Shown here one piece after another: positions 55,570 to 64,000 of a DNA stretch of 64,000 nucleotides. How positions within the stretch are numbered: position 1 is the first letter of the stretch; every line of letters begins with the position of its first letter. The translations under genes and the position numbers were made by a program. The notes beneath the pieces are model-generated. The model worked only from the letters and a program-made list of their open reading frames with translations. It was not told where the DNA came from and did no database searches. The stretch is from JADHLK01 sp038131695 (GTDB lineage: Bacteria; Pseudomonadota; Alphaproteobacteria; Puniceispirillales; Puniceispirillaceae): assembly GCA_038131695.1 (NCBI GenBank), contig JAYPQA010000031.1:1-64000 (forward strand), written 5' to 3'.

Positions 55570-55667
55570 GCATGAGCCAAGCCCCTTTATGGCACGGGTT
55601 CGGGAAATCTGCCGGTCATGCTGCAGGATTAGGGTATTATGAGTTCGGGTTACCTGAGGTGTGTGGT

Positions 55668-56234
55668 ATGCAAAGATCGGTTGTTTATCTGCTTGCAGCG
55701 GCCTTTTTGCTGGGTGGTTGTGAATCCCTTTTTGGTCTTTTTACCAAGCAGGAAGAGGCGGCCCGGGTGGCAGCTGTTGCCAGCGATGCTGAAAAAACGG
55801 TCATTATTAAAAAACCTGCGGCGAATGTGGTAAAATCTGCGCCGCCAGCGGCCAGACAGGCCGCCCGCCTCCAGCGCCAGCAGGAATTGCGTGATGAACA
55901 GGCTGTGGTCAGCCAGCCAAGTTATTTTGATTTTGATCAGGCAGAGCTGAATGCTGCGGCCAAGGCCCAGCTGGACAGGCTGGTCAGCTTCATGGACAGC
56001 TATCCGGCCGTGCGCATTGCCGTGGAAGGGCATTGCGACCAGCGGGGCACCCGCGAATATAACCTGGCCCTTGGAGAGCGGCGGGCCAATGCGGTGCGCA
56101 ATTATCTGGTCAGCAACGGGGTCAGTGCAGCGCGCATCCAGACAATTTCCTACGGCAAGGAACGTCCGGCAGCCTTTGGCACGGGCGAGGCCGTTTGGCG
56201 CCAGAACCGGCGTGCGGAGATTGTCATAAAATAG
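55668..56234 (+). CDS. Pal-type peptidoglycan-associated lipoprotein
   Basis: 188 residues from ATG 55668. Lipobox LLGGC at the end of MQRSVVYLLAAAFLLGGCES. A Lys/Ala-rich spacer leads to an OmpA-like domain: YFDFDQAELNAAAKAQLDRL, then VEGHCDQRGTREYNLALGER with peptidoglycan-binding Asp and Arg, RIQTISYGKERP and the end RRAEIVIK. This spelling is that of Pal rather than general OmpA. The expected neighbours tolQRAB and ybgF are not here. Confidence 0.9.
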   Translation: MQRSVVYLLAAAFLLGGCESLFGLFTKQEEAARVAAVASDAEKTVIIKKPAANVVKSAPPAARQAARLQRQQELRDEQAVVSQPSYFDFDQAELNAAAKAQLDRLVSFMDSYPAVRIAVEGHCDQRGTREYNLALGERRANAVRNYLVSNGVSAARIQTISYGKERPAAFGTGEAVWRQNRRAEIVIK

Positions 56235-56339
56235 CGAAAAACCGGGCGATTTGACGCGGCGTTTTGGCGCCAAGCTGGCCACCATGTTTAGGCCGGATGA
56301 GGCCCGCAAGAGGAAGAAAAAGAACCCTGATTAGCCAGA

Positions 56340-56425
56340 GACCTGATTGCCAAAGACCGCCAAGAGACCGGGCCATCTGAAAGACTATTGACCGGGCCAG
56401 CTCAAGAGACCAAGAGACCGGGGCA
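56340..56425. repeat. Short direct repeats AGAGACCGGG/GACCGGGCCA
   Basis: Copies of AGAGACCGGG, GACCGGGCCA and CCAAGAGACC are scattered through the 195-bp spacer between the pal and lysE-family genes, which converge here. No terminator hairpin with a T run was identified. Confidence 0.45.
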
Positions 56426-56429
56426 TCCC

Positions 56430-57029
56430 CTAGCCGGTGATCAGCACCGGCAGCAGGCTGGCGGTCAGCAGGGCGGCCATGCTCAGGCTGAACAGCCGGT
56501 AATGGCGCGGGTCCGACAAAAAGCGCGCAATCACTGTGCCGAACCAGGCCCAGGCAATGGTGGAGAGGAAGGTCATCACCATAAAGATAAAGACGATTAT
56601 CGTCAGCCGCAGAACCATATTCTCGGCCCCGCTCATATAGGCGGTCATGGCACTGATCATAACCGAGACGCCCTTTGGGTTCATCCATTGAAAGGCGGCC
56701 GCGGCCCAGAAACCCAGCGGCCGCGCGGCCGGATTGATATGCGCCGGTGCGGCGGTTGCTATTTTCCAGACAATATAGGCCAGAAAACAAAACGCCAGCA
56801 CGCGGATCACCTCATAGAGCATCGGCAGGGCGGCGAACAAGCTGCCCAGACCGGCCCCGCCAGCAATGCACAAAGCCGTAAAGCCAACCGTAATGCCCAG
56901 AATATGCGGCCAGGTGCGGGCCAGCCCGAAATTGACCCCAGACGCCGCCAGCATCATATTGTTTGGCCCGGGCGTAAAGGCGGTGAACACGGCAAAGGCG
57001 GTCAGCGAGAGGAGGGTGGTCATATCCAT
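56430..57029 (-). CDS. LysE/RhtB family amino acid exporter
   Basis: 199 residues from ATG 57029 (MDMTTLLSLTAFAVFTAFTP); AGAGG lies upstream, and the longer ORF start at 57119 adds a non-homologous tail. The signature TPGPNNMMLAASGVNFG and FQWMNPKGVSVMISAM are typical; about six membrane helices. The family exports amino acids or homoserine lactones; substrate unknown. Confidence 0.92.
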   Translation of the reverse strand: MDMTTLLSLTAFAVFTAFTPGPNNMMLAASGVNFGLARTWPHILGITVGFTALCIAGGAGLGSLFAALPMLYEVIRVLAFCFLAYIVWKIATAAPAHINPAARPLGFWAAAAFQWMNPKGVSVMISAMTAYMSGAENMVLRLTIIVFIFMVMTFLSTIAWAWFGTVIARFLSDPRHYRLFSLSMAALLTASLLPVLITG

Positions 57030-57125
57030 CTTTTTGCCTCTTTTAACAGTCGCAAGGCCGGTTCTAAATGGCCGGGCCAAAAGCCCCCCTTTTTGGCAAA
57101 AAATACTGGATAGTGACAAGCCGCT

Positions 57126-58995
57126 TTATTGCGGCTGGCCGATCAGAAGCTGCTGAACCAGACCCGGATTGAGCTCCAGCTTGAACCTTTCAGACAAATC
57201 AACGCTGAGCGCGGCCCCGATATCCTCAGCAACCGGGGCGGACAGGTTGCGCGTGAACTGCTCTGCCAGATTGGCCACGCTCTCCGCATCGGCAGGTTCA
57301 ATCTGGGTCAGCTGAACAGCATAGGCGGCTGGCCCGGCTTCTACCAGCGCGGCTTCCCCCTTGCCAAGATCAAAGGCGGTGCGGGCAATCAGCTGCGCAT
57401 CAGGCGTCTCCAGCCCGGCCCCGCTGCGCTGGAATTGCAGGCTGGCCGGCTGGCCTGCAAAGGCGCTCGCCCCCTGCTGGATAGCGGCTTCAGCTGACTG
57501 GCGGGCTTGCTTGACAGCCTCACCCAGCTGCCAGTCAAAGCGCACCCGGTCCCTGACCTCATCCAGCGTGCGGCTGCGCGCTGCAATATCGCGGCGCGGC
57601 TGGACAACGAAAAAACTATCCTCGCCGCTTTCCCCGATAACGCTGATTTCGTCAATATCCAGAGAGAAGGCCAATTCACGAAACGCACTGTCACTGGCCA
57701 GATCAGCCAGCGGGCCCGTGATCGCAGCCCCGTCAATATCGCGCCCGTCGCGATCCATTGCGTTCAGCTCTGAGAGGGTGAGGCCGGTGGTTCTGGCCGC
57801 CTCTTGCAAGGAGGCCCCGCTGGCCAGCGCATCTTCGAGCGCATTCACCCGGTCAACCAGAACGCCGTAAGCCTCTTCACCGCGCAGGGCTTCTTCAATC
57901 TCCCCGCGCACCTCTTCCAAAGACGGGGTTTTGCCCGGCATAATCTCATCCACAATGACCAGATGCCAGCCAAAGGCCGTCTGGGCCGGGCCGGCCAGCT
58001 GGCCCACCTGCGCAGCAAAAACCGTTTCCGCCAGCTCCCCATCCAGATCAGAGCGCGCCACGGTGCCAAGGCGCACATCATCTTCGGTCCAGTTCAGCAA
58101 CTCTGCAGCCAGCTGGTTAAAGCCGGCCGGATCGCCCAGCCGGTCGCGGGCCGCCAGCGCGTCTTCCTCGCTATCAAAGACCATCTGGCGCACCGAGCGG
58201 GTTTCCGGCGTGCTGAATTCATCCAGCCTTGTATCATAGGCCAGCTGCACATCTGATTCAGCCAGGCTGATATCTGCGGCAATATCCTCAGCTGTCAGCC
58301 AGATAAGGGAAAAATCACGCAGGGCTGCGGCCTCATAGACCGCGCTGTTTTCAGCAAAATAGCTCTCCAGCTGGGCAGCTGTCGGATCCTCTATCAGGGC
58401 AGGATTGACCGGAAAGGACAGAATCACCGCCTGCCGCTTTTCCAGCTGATAGGCGGCCAGCTCCCCGGCCAGCTGGGCAGAAAAACGCGCGCCCCCGGCA
58501 ACCGAGGTCACCAGCTGGTCAGACAGCAAGGAGGCGTCCAGCCTTTTCAGCCAATCTGCCTCGCTGAGGCCGGAGCGGCCCAAAGCTGCCAGAAAGCGGC
58601 CTTCTGAGAAATTGCCCAGCTCATCTTGAAAAGAGGGCTCCTTGGCAATGAAATCGCGTTCCATCTCGCGGGTGGTAGCCAGCCCCAGCCGGTCAGCCTC
58701 TGCGGCCACCAGCGTGCGGCGGGCCAGCGCTCCCATCACCTCGCCCAGCAGGCCCAGCTGTATCGCCTGACCGACCGGGATAGAGGGGAAAATTGGTTCG
58801 CCGCACCAATTCAAATTCGGTTGCGGCCTCAGCTGCTGAGACCGAGCGCTCCCCCGCCTCTACCGCCTTGTCACCGCGCCCGAACAGGCCGGAGGTAATA
58901 TCCCCGACGCCCCAGAGTGCGAAGCCGGCTGCCAGAAACAGCAAAAAGATTTTCATGATCGGCGATTTGGAGCCTTCCCTCATAGCCTGCAGCAT
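57126..58995 (-). CDS. ppiD: PpiD-type periplasmic peptidyl-prolyl isomerase, one frameshift
   Basis: Membrane-anchored periplasmic foldase. From ATG 58995, MLQAMREGSKSPIMKIFLLF and LAAGFALWGVGDITSGLFG form the N-terminal anchor. The frame breaks near 58785-58798, at the start of the SurA-N-like helical domain (VGQAIQLGLLGEVMGALARR). It then stays open for about 550 codons, with a parvulin-like domain (TRSVRQMVFDSEEDALAARD; FGWHLVIVDEIMPG). Total about 620 residues. Divergent from tpiA, the usual alphaproteobacterial neighbour. Confidence 0.92.
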
Positions 58996-59073
58996 TGTTC
59001 TGTCTTTCCCTGTCTATCCTCTGGGTTTATCCTCTGGCTGTCTCGCCGCGTTTCCGTATTTTAAGTCAGCTGA

Positions 59074-59102
59074 TTGCACTGTCTGCCAGCCGCCACTATA
59101 AA
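59074..59102 (+). promoter_or_regulatory. Candidate sigma-70 promoter of tpiA-secG-pyrG
   Basis: TTGCAC (59074-59079), exactly 17 bp, TATAAA (59097-59102), 134 bp upstream of tpiA in the divergent ppiD/tpiA gap. Boxes and spacing are close to consensus. Confidence 0.55.
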
Positions 59103-59235
59103 GAAGGGCAGGGGGCCGGGGCAATCCTTAAATCAGGGCAAAGCCTGCTGATCTGTGAAAAAACCGGCCCGCAGAAGGGCTGGCCAGTTTCTAACGGGCC
59201 AAATGATTGGATTCCAGCCAGGGGGAAGGGCGCAG

Positions 59236-60004
59236 ATGATTATCGCGGGAAATTGGAAAATGAACCAGACACGGGTGGAGATTGCTGGTTTTTGTGCAGC
59301 CATCAAGGCTGCTGGCCGGCCGCTGGACGGGGCGTGCCGCATGGTGCTGTTTCCCGCCTTTGTGCATCTGGCTGATCTGGCAGACCAGCTCTCCGGCCAG
59401 CCTGTCAGCTGGGGCGGCCAGACCTGCCATGCGGCTGAAAAAGGCGCCCATACCGGCGATATTAGCGCGGCGATGCTGGCTGATATGGGCTCTTCATGGT
59501 TGCTGCTGGGCCATTCCGAGCGGCGGGTCGATCATGGGGAAACAGATGCGGCTGTCGCGGCGAGTCTGGCAGCTGGCCGGGCAGCGGGTCTGAATATCAT
59601 GCTCTGTGTCGGTGAAAGCCGGGCTGAGCGCGAAGCCGGTAAGGCAGAACAGGTGGTGCGCGCCCAGCTGGCTGGTTCTCTGGCAGGGTCTTTGGCGGGC
59701 AGCAGCGGCTGGCAGGCCGGGCAGCTGGCCATCGCCTATGAGCCGGTCTGGGCGATTGGCACCGGGCTGGTCCCGCAGCTGTCTGATATAGAGGCGATGC
59801 ACAGCCTGATCGCGGCTGAGGCGGGCCAGCTGACCGGGCTGGCCGATCTGCCGGTGTTGTATGGCGGCTCAGTTAATCCGGGAATGCAGCCGATATTTGC
59901 AGCTGGCCCCGGTTGGGGGCCCTGGTGGGCGGGCGTCGCTCAAGGCTGATGATTTTCTGGCCATTTTTGATGCCGGTTTGGCAGTTTGTGAGGCCAAGGG
60001 CTGA
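59236..60004 (+). CDS. tpiA: Triose-phosphate isomerase, frameshifted at the C-terminus
   Basis: Interconverts dihydroxyacetone phosphate and glyceraldehyde 3-phosphate. From ATG 59236, MIIAGNWKMNQTR (catalytic Lys), SWLLLGHSERR (His) and IAYEPVWAIGTG (Glu) are in one frame to LYGGSVNPG. Indels between about 59880 and 59930 then scramble the phosphate-binding loop. The expected ending ASLKADDFLAIFDAGLAVCE lies in another frame and stops at 60002-60004. Restored length is about 255 residues. Confidence 0.95.
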
Positions 60005-60073
60005 TTTTGGACTTGTCCTGATGGGATGAAATCAGCTACAACAAGCCCGTTCTGTGAGAGGTGTAAGGAACTG

Positions 60074-60385
60074 ATGATTACCTTGTTACTGACAATCCAT
60101 ATTCTCGTTGCGGTGGCTTTGGTCGGCACCGTGCTGGTGCAGCGCAATGAGGGGGGCGGCCTTGGCATCGGCGGGCCATCTGGCGGCGGCGGCTTTATGA
60201 CCGCGCGCGGCACCGCCAATCTGCTGACCCGCGCAACGGCGGTTCTGGCGGCCTGTTTTTTTGCCACTTCCATAGGTTTGGCGATTCTTGCCGGGGTGCA
60301 AACCAAGCCGACCTCAATCGTTGATGAAGTTATCAACAGCACACCTGCCGCCCCGACCGGGCCGGCTGTGCCGACTGACCGCTAA
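60074..60385 (+). CDS. secG: Preprotein translocase subunit SecG
   Basis: Small membrane subunit of SecYEG. 103 residues from ATG 60074. Two helices (MITLLLTIHILVAVALVGTV and ATAVLAACFFATSIGLAILA) around the conserved LVQRNEGGGLGIGGPSGGGG and FMTARGTANLLTR. The tpiA-secG-pyrG order is widespread in Alphaproteobacteria. Confidence 0.96.
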   Translation: MITLLLTIHILVAVALVGTVLVQRNEGGGLGIGGPSGGGGFMTARGTANLLTRATAVLAACFFATSIGLAILAGVQTKPTSIVDEVINSTPAAPTGPAVPTDR

Positions 60386-60442
60386 TCCCGGGGTGATGAT
60401 GCAGCACGAACGCACCGCCATCTTCAATCAGGGATGGCGCCC

Positions 60443-62074
60443 ATGACCCGTTTTATCTTCATAACCGGCGGCGTGGTGTCCTCGCTTGGCAAGGGGCTGG
60501 CCTCGGCGGCGCTCGGCACGCTGCTTCAGGCGCGCGGCTTCAAGGTGCGGCTGCGCAAGCTGGATCCCTATCTGAATGTCGATCCCGGCACCATGTCACC
60601 AACCCAGCATGGAGAGGTGTTCGTAACCGATGACGGGGCCGAAACAGACCTCGATTTGGGCCATTATGAACGCTTTACCGGCGTGCATACCCGCCGCACG
60701 GACAATGTGACCACGGGCCGGATTTATTCTGATGTGCTGGCCAAGGAGCGGCGCGGCGATTATCTGGGCGCAACGATACAGGTCATTCCCCATGTGACAG
60801 ACGCGATCAAGCAATTTGTGCTGGCCGATCTGGAGGATGAGGATTTTGTCCTGTGCGAGATTGGCGGCACGGTTGGCGATATAGAAAGCCTGCCTTTTCT
60901 GGAAGCTATCCGCCAGCTGGGCAATGAGCTGGGGCGCAGCCAATCCTGTTTCATGCACGTCACGCTGCTGCCCTTTATCAGCGCGGCCGGAGAGCTGAAA
61001 ACCAAGCCGACCCAGCATTCGGTCAAGGAGCTGCAATCGGTGGGGATTCAGCCGGATATCCTGCTGTGCCGCACCGAACAGCCGCTGCCGGATGAGCAGC
61101 GCGCCAAAATCGGCCTGTTCTGCAATGTGCGGCCTGAGGCGGTGATTGTCGGAGAGGATGCCCGCTCGATTTATGAGGTGCCGCTGGCCTATCATGCACA
61201 GGGGCTGGACCGGGAAATCTGCCGCCATTTTGACTTGCCAGACCAGCAGCCGGATCTGTCTGGCTGGCAGGATATTGTCGGCGCGGTGCTGCGCCCGGAT
61301 GATGAGGTGACCATCGGTATTGTCGGGAAATACACCTCCTTGCAGGATTCCTACAAATCATTGGGTGAGGCGCTTACCCATGGCGGGATTGCCAACCGGC
61401 TGAAGGTTAATCTGCGCTGGATCGATTCAGAATTGCTGGAACAGGGTGAGGCCCAGCTGCTGCATCATCTGGGCGAATTATCCGGCATTCTGGTGCCGGG
61501 CGGTTTTGGCCAGCGCGGCTCAGAGGGCAAGATACGCGCTATCCGCTTTGCACGAGAGAAAAAAGTCCCCTGGCTGGGTATCTGTTTTGGGATGCAGATG
61601 GCGGTGCTGGAAACGGCGCGCAATCTGGCTGGGCTGGAAAGCGCCAATTCCAGTGAATTCGGCCCCGATGGAGAGCCGCTGGTCGGGCTGATGACCGAAT
61701 GGGTTAGCGGCAATGACCGGCAAAAGAGGCAGGCCGGGGATGATCTGGGCGGCACGATGCGCCTGGGCGGCTATGAATGTGATCTGGCCAAGGGCAGCCT
61801 GGCTGGACAGATTTACGGCACAGACCGGATTACCGAGCGTCATCGCCATCGCTATGAGGTCAATATCGCCTATGCCGACCAGCTGGCAGAGGCCGGGCTG
61901 GTGATCAGCGGCTTGTCGCCGGATGGCCGCCTGCCGGAAATTGTTGAGCGGCCGGATCACCCCTTCTTTATCGGCGTGCAGTTTCATCCTGAATTGCGCT
62001 CCAAGCCGTTTGATCCGCATCCGCTTTTTACCGGCTTTGTCAGGGCCGCCCTGGACAAGTCGCGGCTGGTCTAG
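60443..62074 (+). CDS. pyrG: CTP synthase
   Basis: Aminates UTP to CTP using glutamine. 543 residues from ATG 60443 (an ATG nine bases upstream is possible). The synthetase domain has FIFITGGVVSSLGKGLASAA, DPYLNVDPGTMSPTQHGEVF and DLDLGHYERFTG. The glutaminase domain has the nucleophile in VPWLGICFGMQMAVLE and the His-Glu pair in GVQFHPELRSKP. Intact. Confidence 0.98.
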   Translation: MTRFIFITGGVVSSLGKGLASAALGTLLQARGFKVRLRKLDPYLNVDPGTMSPTQHGEVFVTDDGAETDLDLGHYERFTGVHTRRTDNVTTGRIYSDVLAKERRGDYLGATIQVIPHVTDAIKQFVLADLEDEDFVLCEIGGTVGDIESLPFLEAIRQLGNELGRSQSCFMHVTLLPFISAAGELKTKPTQHSVKELQSVGIQPDILLCRTEQPLPDEQRAKIGLFCNVRPEAVIVGEDARSIYEVPLAYHAQGLDREICRHFDLPDQQPDLSGWQDIVGAVLRPDDEVTIGIVGKYTSLQDSYKSLGEALTHGGIANRLKVNLRWIDSELLEQGEAQLLHHLGELSGILVPGGFGQRGSEGKIRAIRFAREKKVPWLGICFGMQMAVLETARNLAGLESANSSEFGPDGEPLVGLMTEWVSGNDRQKRQAGDDLGGTMRLGGYECDLAKGSLAGQIYGTDRITERHRHRYEVNIAYADQLAEAGLVISGLSPDGRLPEIVERPDHPFFIGVQFHPELRSKPFDPHPLFTGFVRAALDKSRLV

Positions 62075-62095
62075 GCTTTTTGGGGAGAAGCACGC

Positions 62096-62917
62096 ATGAC
62101 AGTTGAAATCGGCAATTTGCAGATTGGCGGCACTGCGCCGCTTTGCCTGATCGCAGGCCCGTGCCAGATTGAGGGGCGCGATCATGCCCTGCATCATGCT
62201 GAGGCACTGGCCAAGGCCGCAGCCGCGGCCGGGATGGGCTTTATCTACAAATCCTCCTTTGACAAGGCGAACCGGACTTCTGCCAATGCGGCCCGCGGGG
62301 TAGGGCTGGAAGAGGGGATAGAGATTCTGGGGGCGGTGCGCGATGCGCTGGGCTGTCCGGTGCTGACGGATGTGCATTTGCCCGAACAATGCGCGCCGGT
62401 CGCTGAACAGGTGGATGTCTTGCAGATACCGGCTTTCCTGTGTCGCCAGACAGACCTTTTGGTTGCTGCTGCCCGCACCAGGGCGGTGGTCAATATCAAA
62501 AAGGGCCAGTTTCTGGCTCCGTGGGATATGCAATTCGTTGCAGACAAGGTGGTTTCGGCTGGCAATGATCGCCTGCTTTTGACCGAACGGGGCACCAGCT
62601 TTGGCTATAATACGCTGGTCTCGGATTTCCGCAGCCTGCCGCAAATGGCTGGCTTCGGCTATCCGGTGATTTTTGATGCGACCCATTCGGTGCAGCAGCC
62701 CGGCGGGCTGGGCGGGGCCTCTGGCGGGCAACGCGAATTTGTGCCGGTTCTGGCCCGTGCGGCGGTTGCGGTCGGGGTGGCGGGGCTGTTTATGGAAAGC
62801 CATGCTGACCCGGACAATGCGCCGTCTGACGGGCCGAATATGATTGCGCTGGCAGATATGCCGGCCTTGCTGGGCCAGCTGGCCCGGCTGGATGAGGCCG
62901 CCCGCGCCAACCGCTAG
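62096..62917 (+). CDS. kdsA: 3-deoxy-8-phosphooctulonate synthase
   Basis: Makes KDO-8-phosphate from arabinose-5-phosphate and PEP for lipopolysaccharide, so the cell is expected to have KDO-containing LPS. 273 residues. LIAGPCQIEGRDHALHHAEA, FIYKSSFDKANRTSANAARG, DVLQIPAFLCRQTDLL and VIFDATHSVQQPGG match the family. The residue aligned with the metal-site Cys or Asn of the two KdsA classes was not resolved by eye. Intact. Confidence 0.97.
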   Translation: MTVEIGNLQIGGTAPLCLIAGPCQIEGRDHALHHAEALAKAAAAAGMGFIYKSSFDKANRTSANAARGVGLEEGIEILGAVRDALGCPVLTDVHLPEQCAPVAEQVDVLQIPAFLCRQTDLLVAAARTRAVVNIKKGQFLAPWDMQFVADKVVSAGNDRLLLTERGTSFGYNTLVSDFRSLPQMAGFGYPVIFDATHSVQQPGGLGGASGGQREFVPVLARAAVAVGVAGLFMESHADPDNAPSDGPNMIALADMPALLGQLARLDEAARANR

Positions 62918-62953
62918 CCTGACCTGATAAATTGCAAAGCTGAGGAAAGACAG

Positions 62954-64000
62954 ATGTCTGATATTCTGGAAATCTATGCCCGCTCCATTCTGGATTCGCG
63001 GGGTCATCCGACTGTTGAGGTGGATGTTTTGCTCGCCGATGGCGGCTTTGGCCGGCCGCGGTGCCGTCCGGGGCCTCGACCGGAGCCTATGAGGCGATAG
63101 AGCTGCGCGATGGCGACCACTCGCGCTATGGCGGTAAATCCGTGGACAAGGCGGTCAGCCATGTGAATGGAGAGATACGCGAGGCCCTTATCGGGGCAGA
63201 TGGCTATGATCAGGCCGGGCTGGATGCGGCGCTGAATGCGCTGGATGGCACGCCGAACAATGCCCGGCTGGGCGCCAATGCGATTTTGGGTGTGTCGCTG
63301 GCGAGCGCACGGGCAGCGGCTGAATCAGCCGGTCTGCCCTTGTGGAAATATCTGGGCGGGGCAGCGGCTGGAGAGCTGCCAACCCCGATGATGAATATCC
63401 TGAATGGCGGGGCGCACGCGGATAATGCGCTCGATATTCAGGAATGTATGGTGATGCCGGTCGGGGCGCAGAGCTTTTCCGAGGGGCTGCGCATGGGGGC
63501 TGAGATTTTCCACCGGCTGAAAGCCGGGCTGGCTGAGGCGGGTCTGTCCACCGCGGTTGGGGATGAGGGCGGCTTTGCCCCGGCCCTGGGCAGTCTGGAT
63601 GAGGCGCTGGGCCATATCGCAAAAGCGGTTGAGGCGGCAGGCTACCGGCTGGGTGAGGATGTCCGGATTGCGCTGGATGCGGCGGCAACGGAGTTCTTTT
63701 CGGAAGGCCGCTATCATCTGGCCGGAGAGGGGCGGGAGCTGTCCTCTGATGAGATGCAGGATATGTGGCAGCAGGTCTGTGCCAAATGGCCGGTCTGCTC
63801 ACTGGAAGACCCGCTTGATGAGGATGATTGGGCCGGCTTTGCCGGGCTCACCCGCATGGTAGGCAGCCAGGTTCAGATTGTCGGTGATGATCTGTTTGTG
63901 ACCAACCCGCAGCGGCTGGCGCGCGGCATAGCAGAACAGGCTGGCAATGGCCTGCTGGTCAAGGTGAACCAAATAGGCACCCTGACCGAAACGCTGCAGG
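62954..64000 (+). CDS. eno: Enolase, one frameshift, 3' end outside window
   Basis: Converts 2-phosphoglycerate to PEP; also a degradosome component in many bacteria. From ATG 62954, MSDILEIYARSILDSRGHPT and VEVDVLLADGGFGR. One G is missing near 63055-63057, after which AAVPSGASTGAYEAIELRDG appears in the next frame and stays open to the window end. The loop MMNILNGGAHADNALDIQEC, AVGDEGGFAP, SLEDPLDEDDW, VGDDLFVTNPQRL and LLVKVNQIGTLTET are intact. The last 80 or so residues lie outside. Confidence 0.96.

Overview
This window is a stretch of alphaproteobacterial chromosome. The evidence is gene order and family content: glnB-glnA; tig-clpP-clpX-lon-hup; an uninterrupted nuoA-N operon running into birA-coaX-rnj-DUF1467; rpiB-glyA-nrdR-ribD-ribE-ribBA-ribH-nusB; bamE/ubiquinol-cytochrome c chaperone/yceD-plsX-fabH-ihfA-merR; and tpiA-secG-pyrG-kdsA-eno. 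MmcB, DUF1467 and the UQCC-type chaperone are typical of that class. The DNA is GC-rich. I cannot place it below class from sequence alone; TRAP/TAXI transport and RTX-type secreted proteins would fit a marine heterotroph, but that is a guess.

Layout. 1-5700 (mostly minus strand): parE (cut by the window edge), a DinJ/YafQ toxin-antitoxin pair with a broken toxin, glnA with its terminator, glnB, and a class I aminotransferase. 5715-12860 (plus): tRNA-His, tRNA-Leu, then the proteostasis block tig, clpP, clpX, lon and HU. 12935-16390: tRNA-Val, a decayed VCBS/RTX gene, a histidine-phosphatase/MmcB fusion ORF, a TPR protein and tRNA-Asp. 16549-23375: an RpiR regulator with a palindrome in front of it, a TAXI-type TRAP transporter, a class III aminotransferase and a lipoprotein. 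23863-41717: complex I (all 14 subunits), birA, coaX, rnj, DUF1467. 41765-43221: an AT-rich orphan gene plus a terminator-rich spacer. 43222-50736: rpiB, glyA, a second RTX gene on the opposite strand, nrdR, the riboflavin operon and nusB. 50809-58995: bamE, UQCC chaperone, yceD, plsX, fabH, ihfA, a MerR regulator, tRNA-Pro, a Pal-type lipoprotein, a LysE-family exporter and a PpiD-type foldase. 59074-64000: tpiA, secG, pyrG, kdsA and eno (cut by the window edge).

Two features cut across the window. First, many conserved housekeeping genes carry single-base indels (aminotransferase, tig, lon, TAXI/TRAP, nuoF, nuoH-L, plsX, ppiD, tpiA, eno). They are concentrated at 17.65-21.02 kb and 31.66-33.48 kb. 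Because essential genes are hit, I read most as sequence or assembly error, annotate the full gene span and state where the frame changes. Second, short tandem duplications (mostly 15 or 18 bp) recur both between genes and inside them.

The least ordinary items are the secreted-phosphatase/MmcB fusion, two RTX proteins that share a C-terminal domain and sit against housekeeping genes, the AT-rich coiled-coil orphan, the His-rich trigger factor and the palindrome between rpiR and the TAXI genes. No CRISPR array, prophage, insertion sequence or rRNA was seen.
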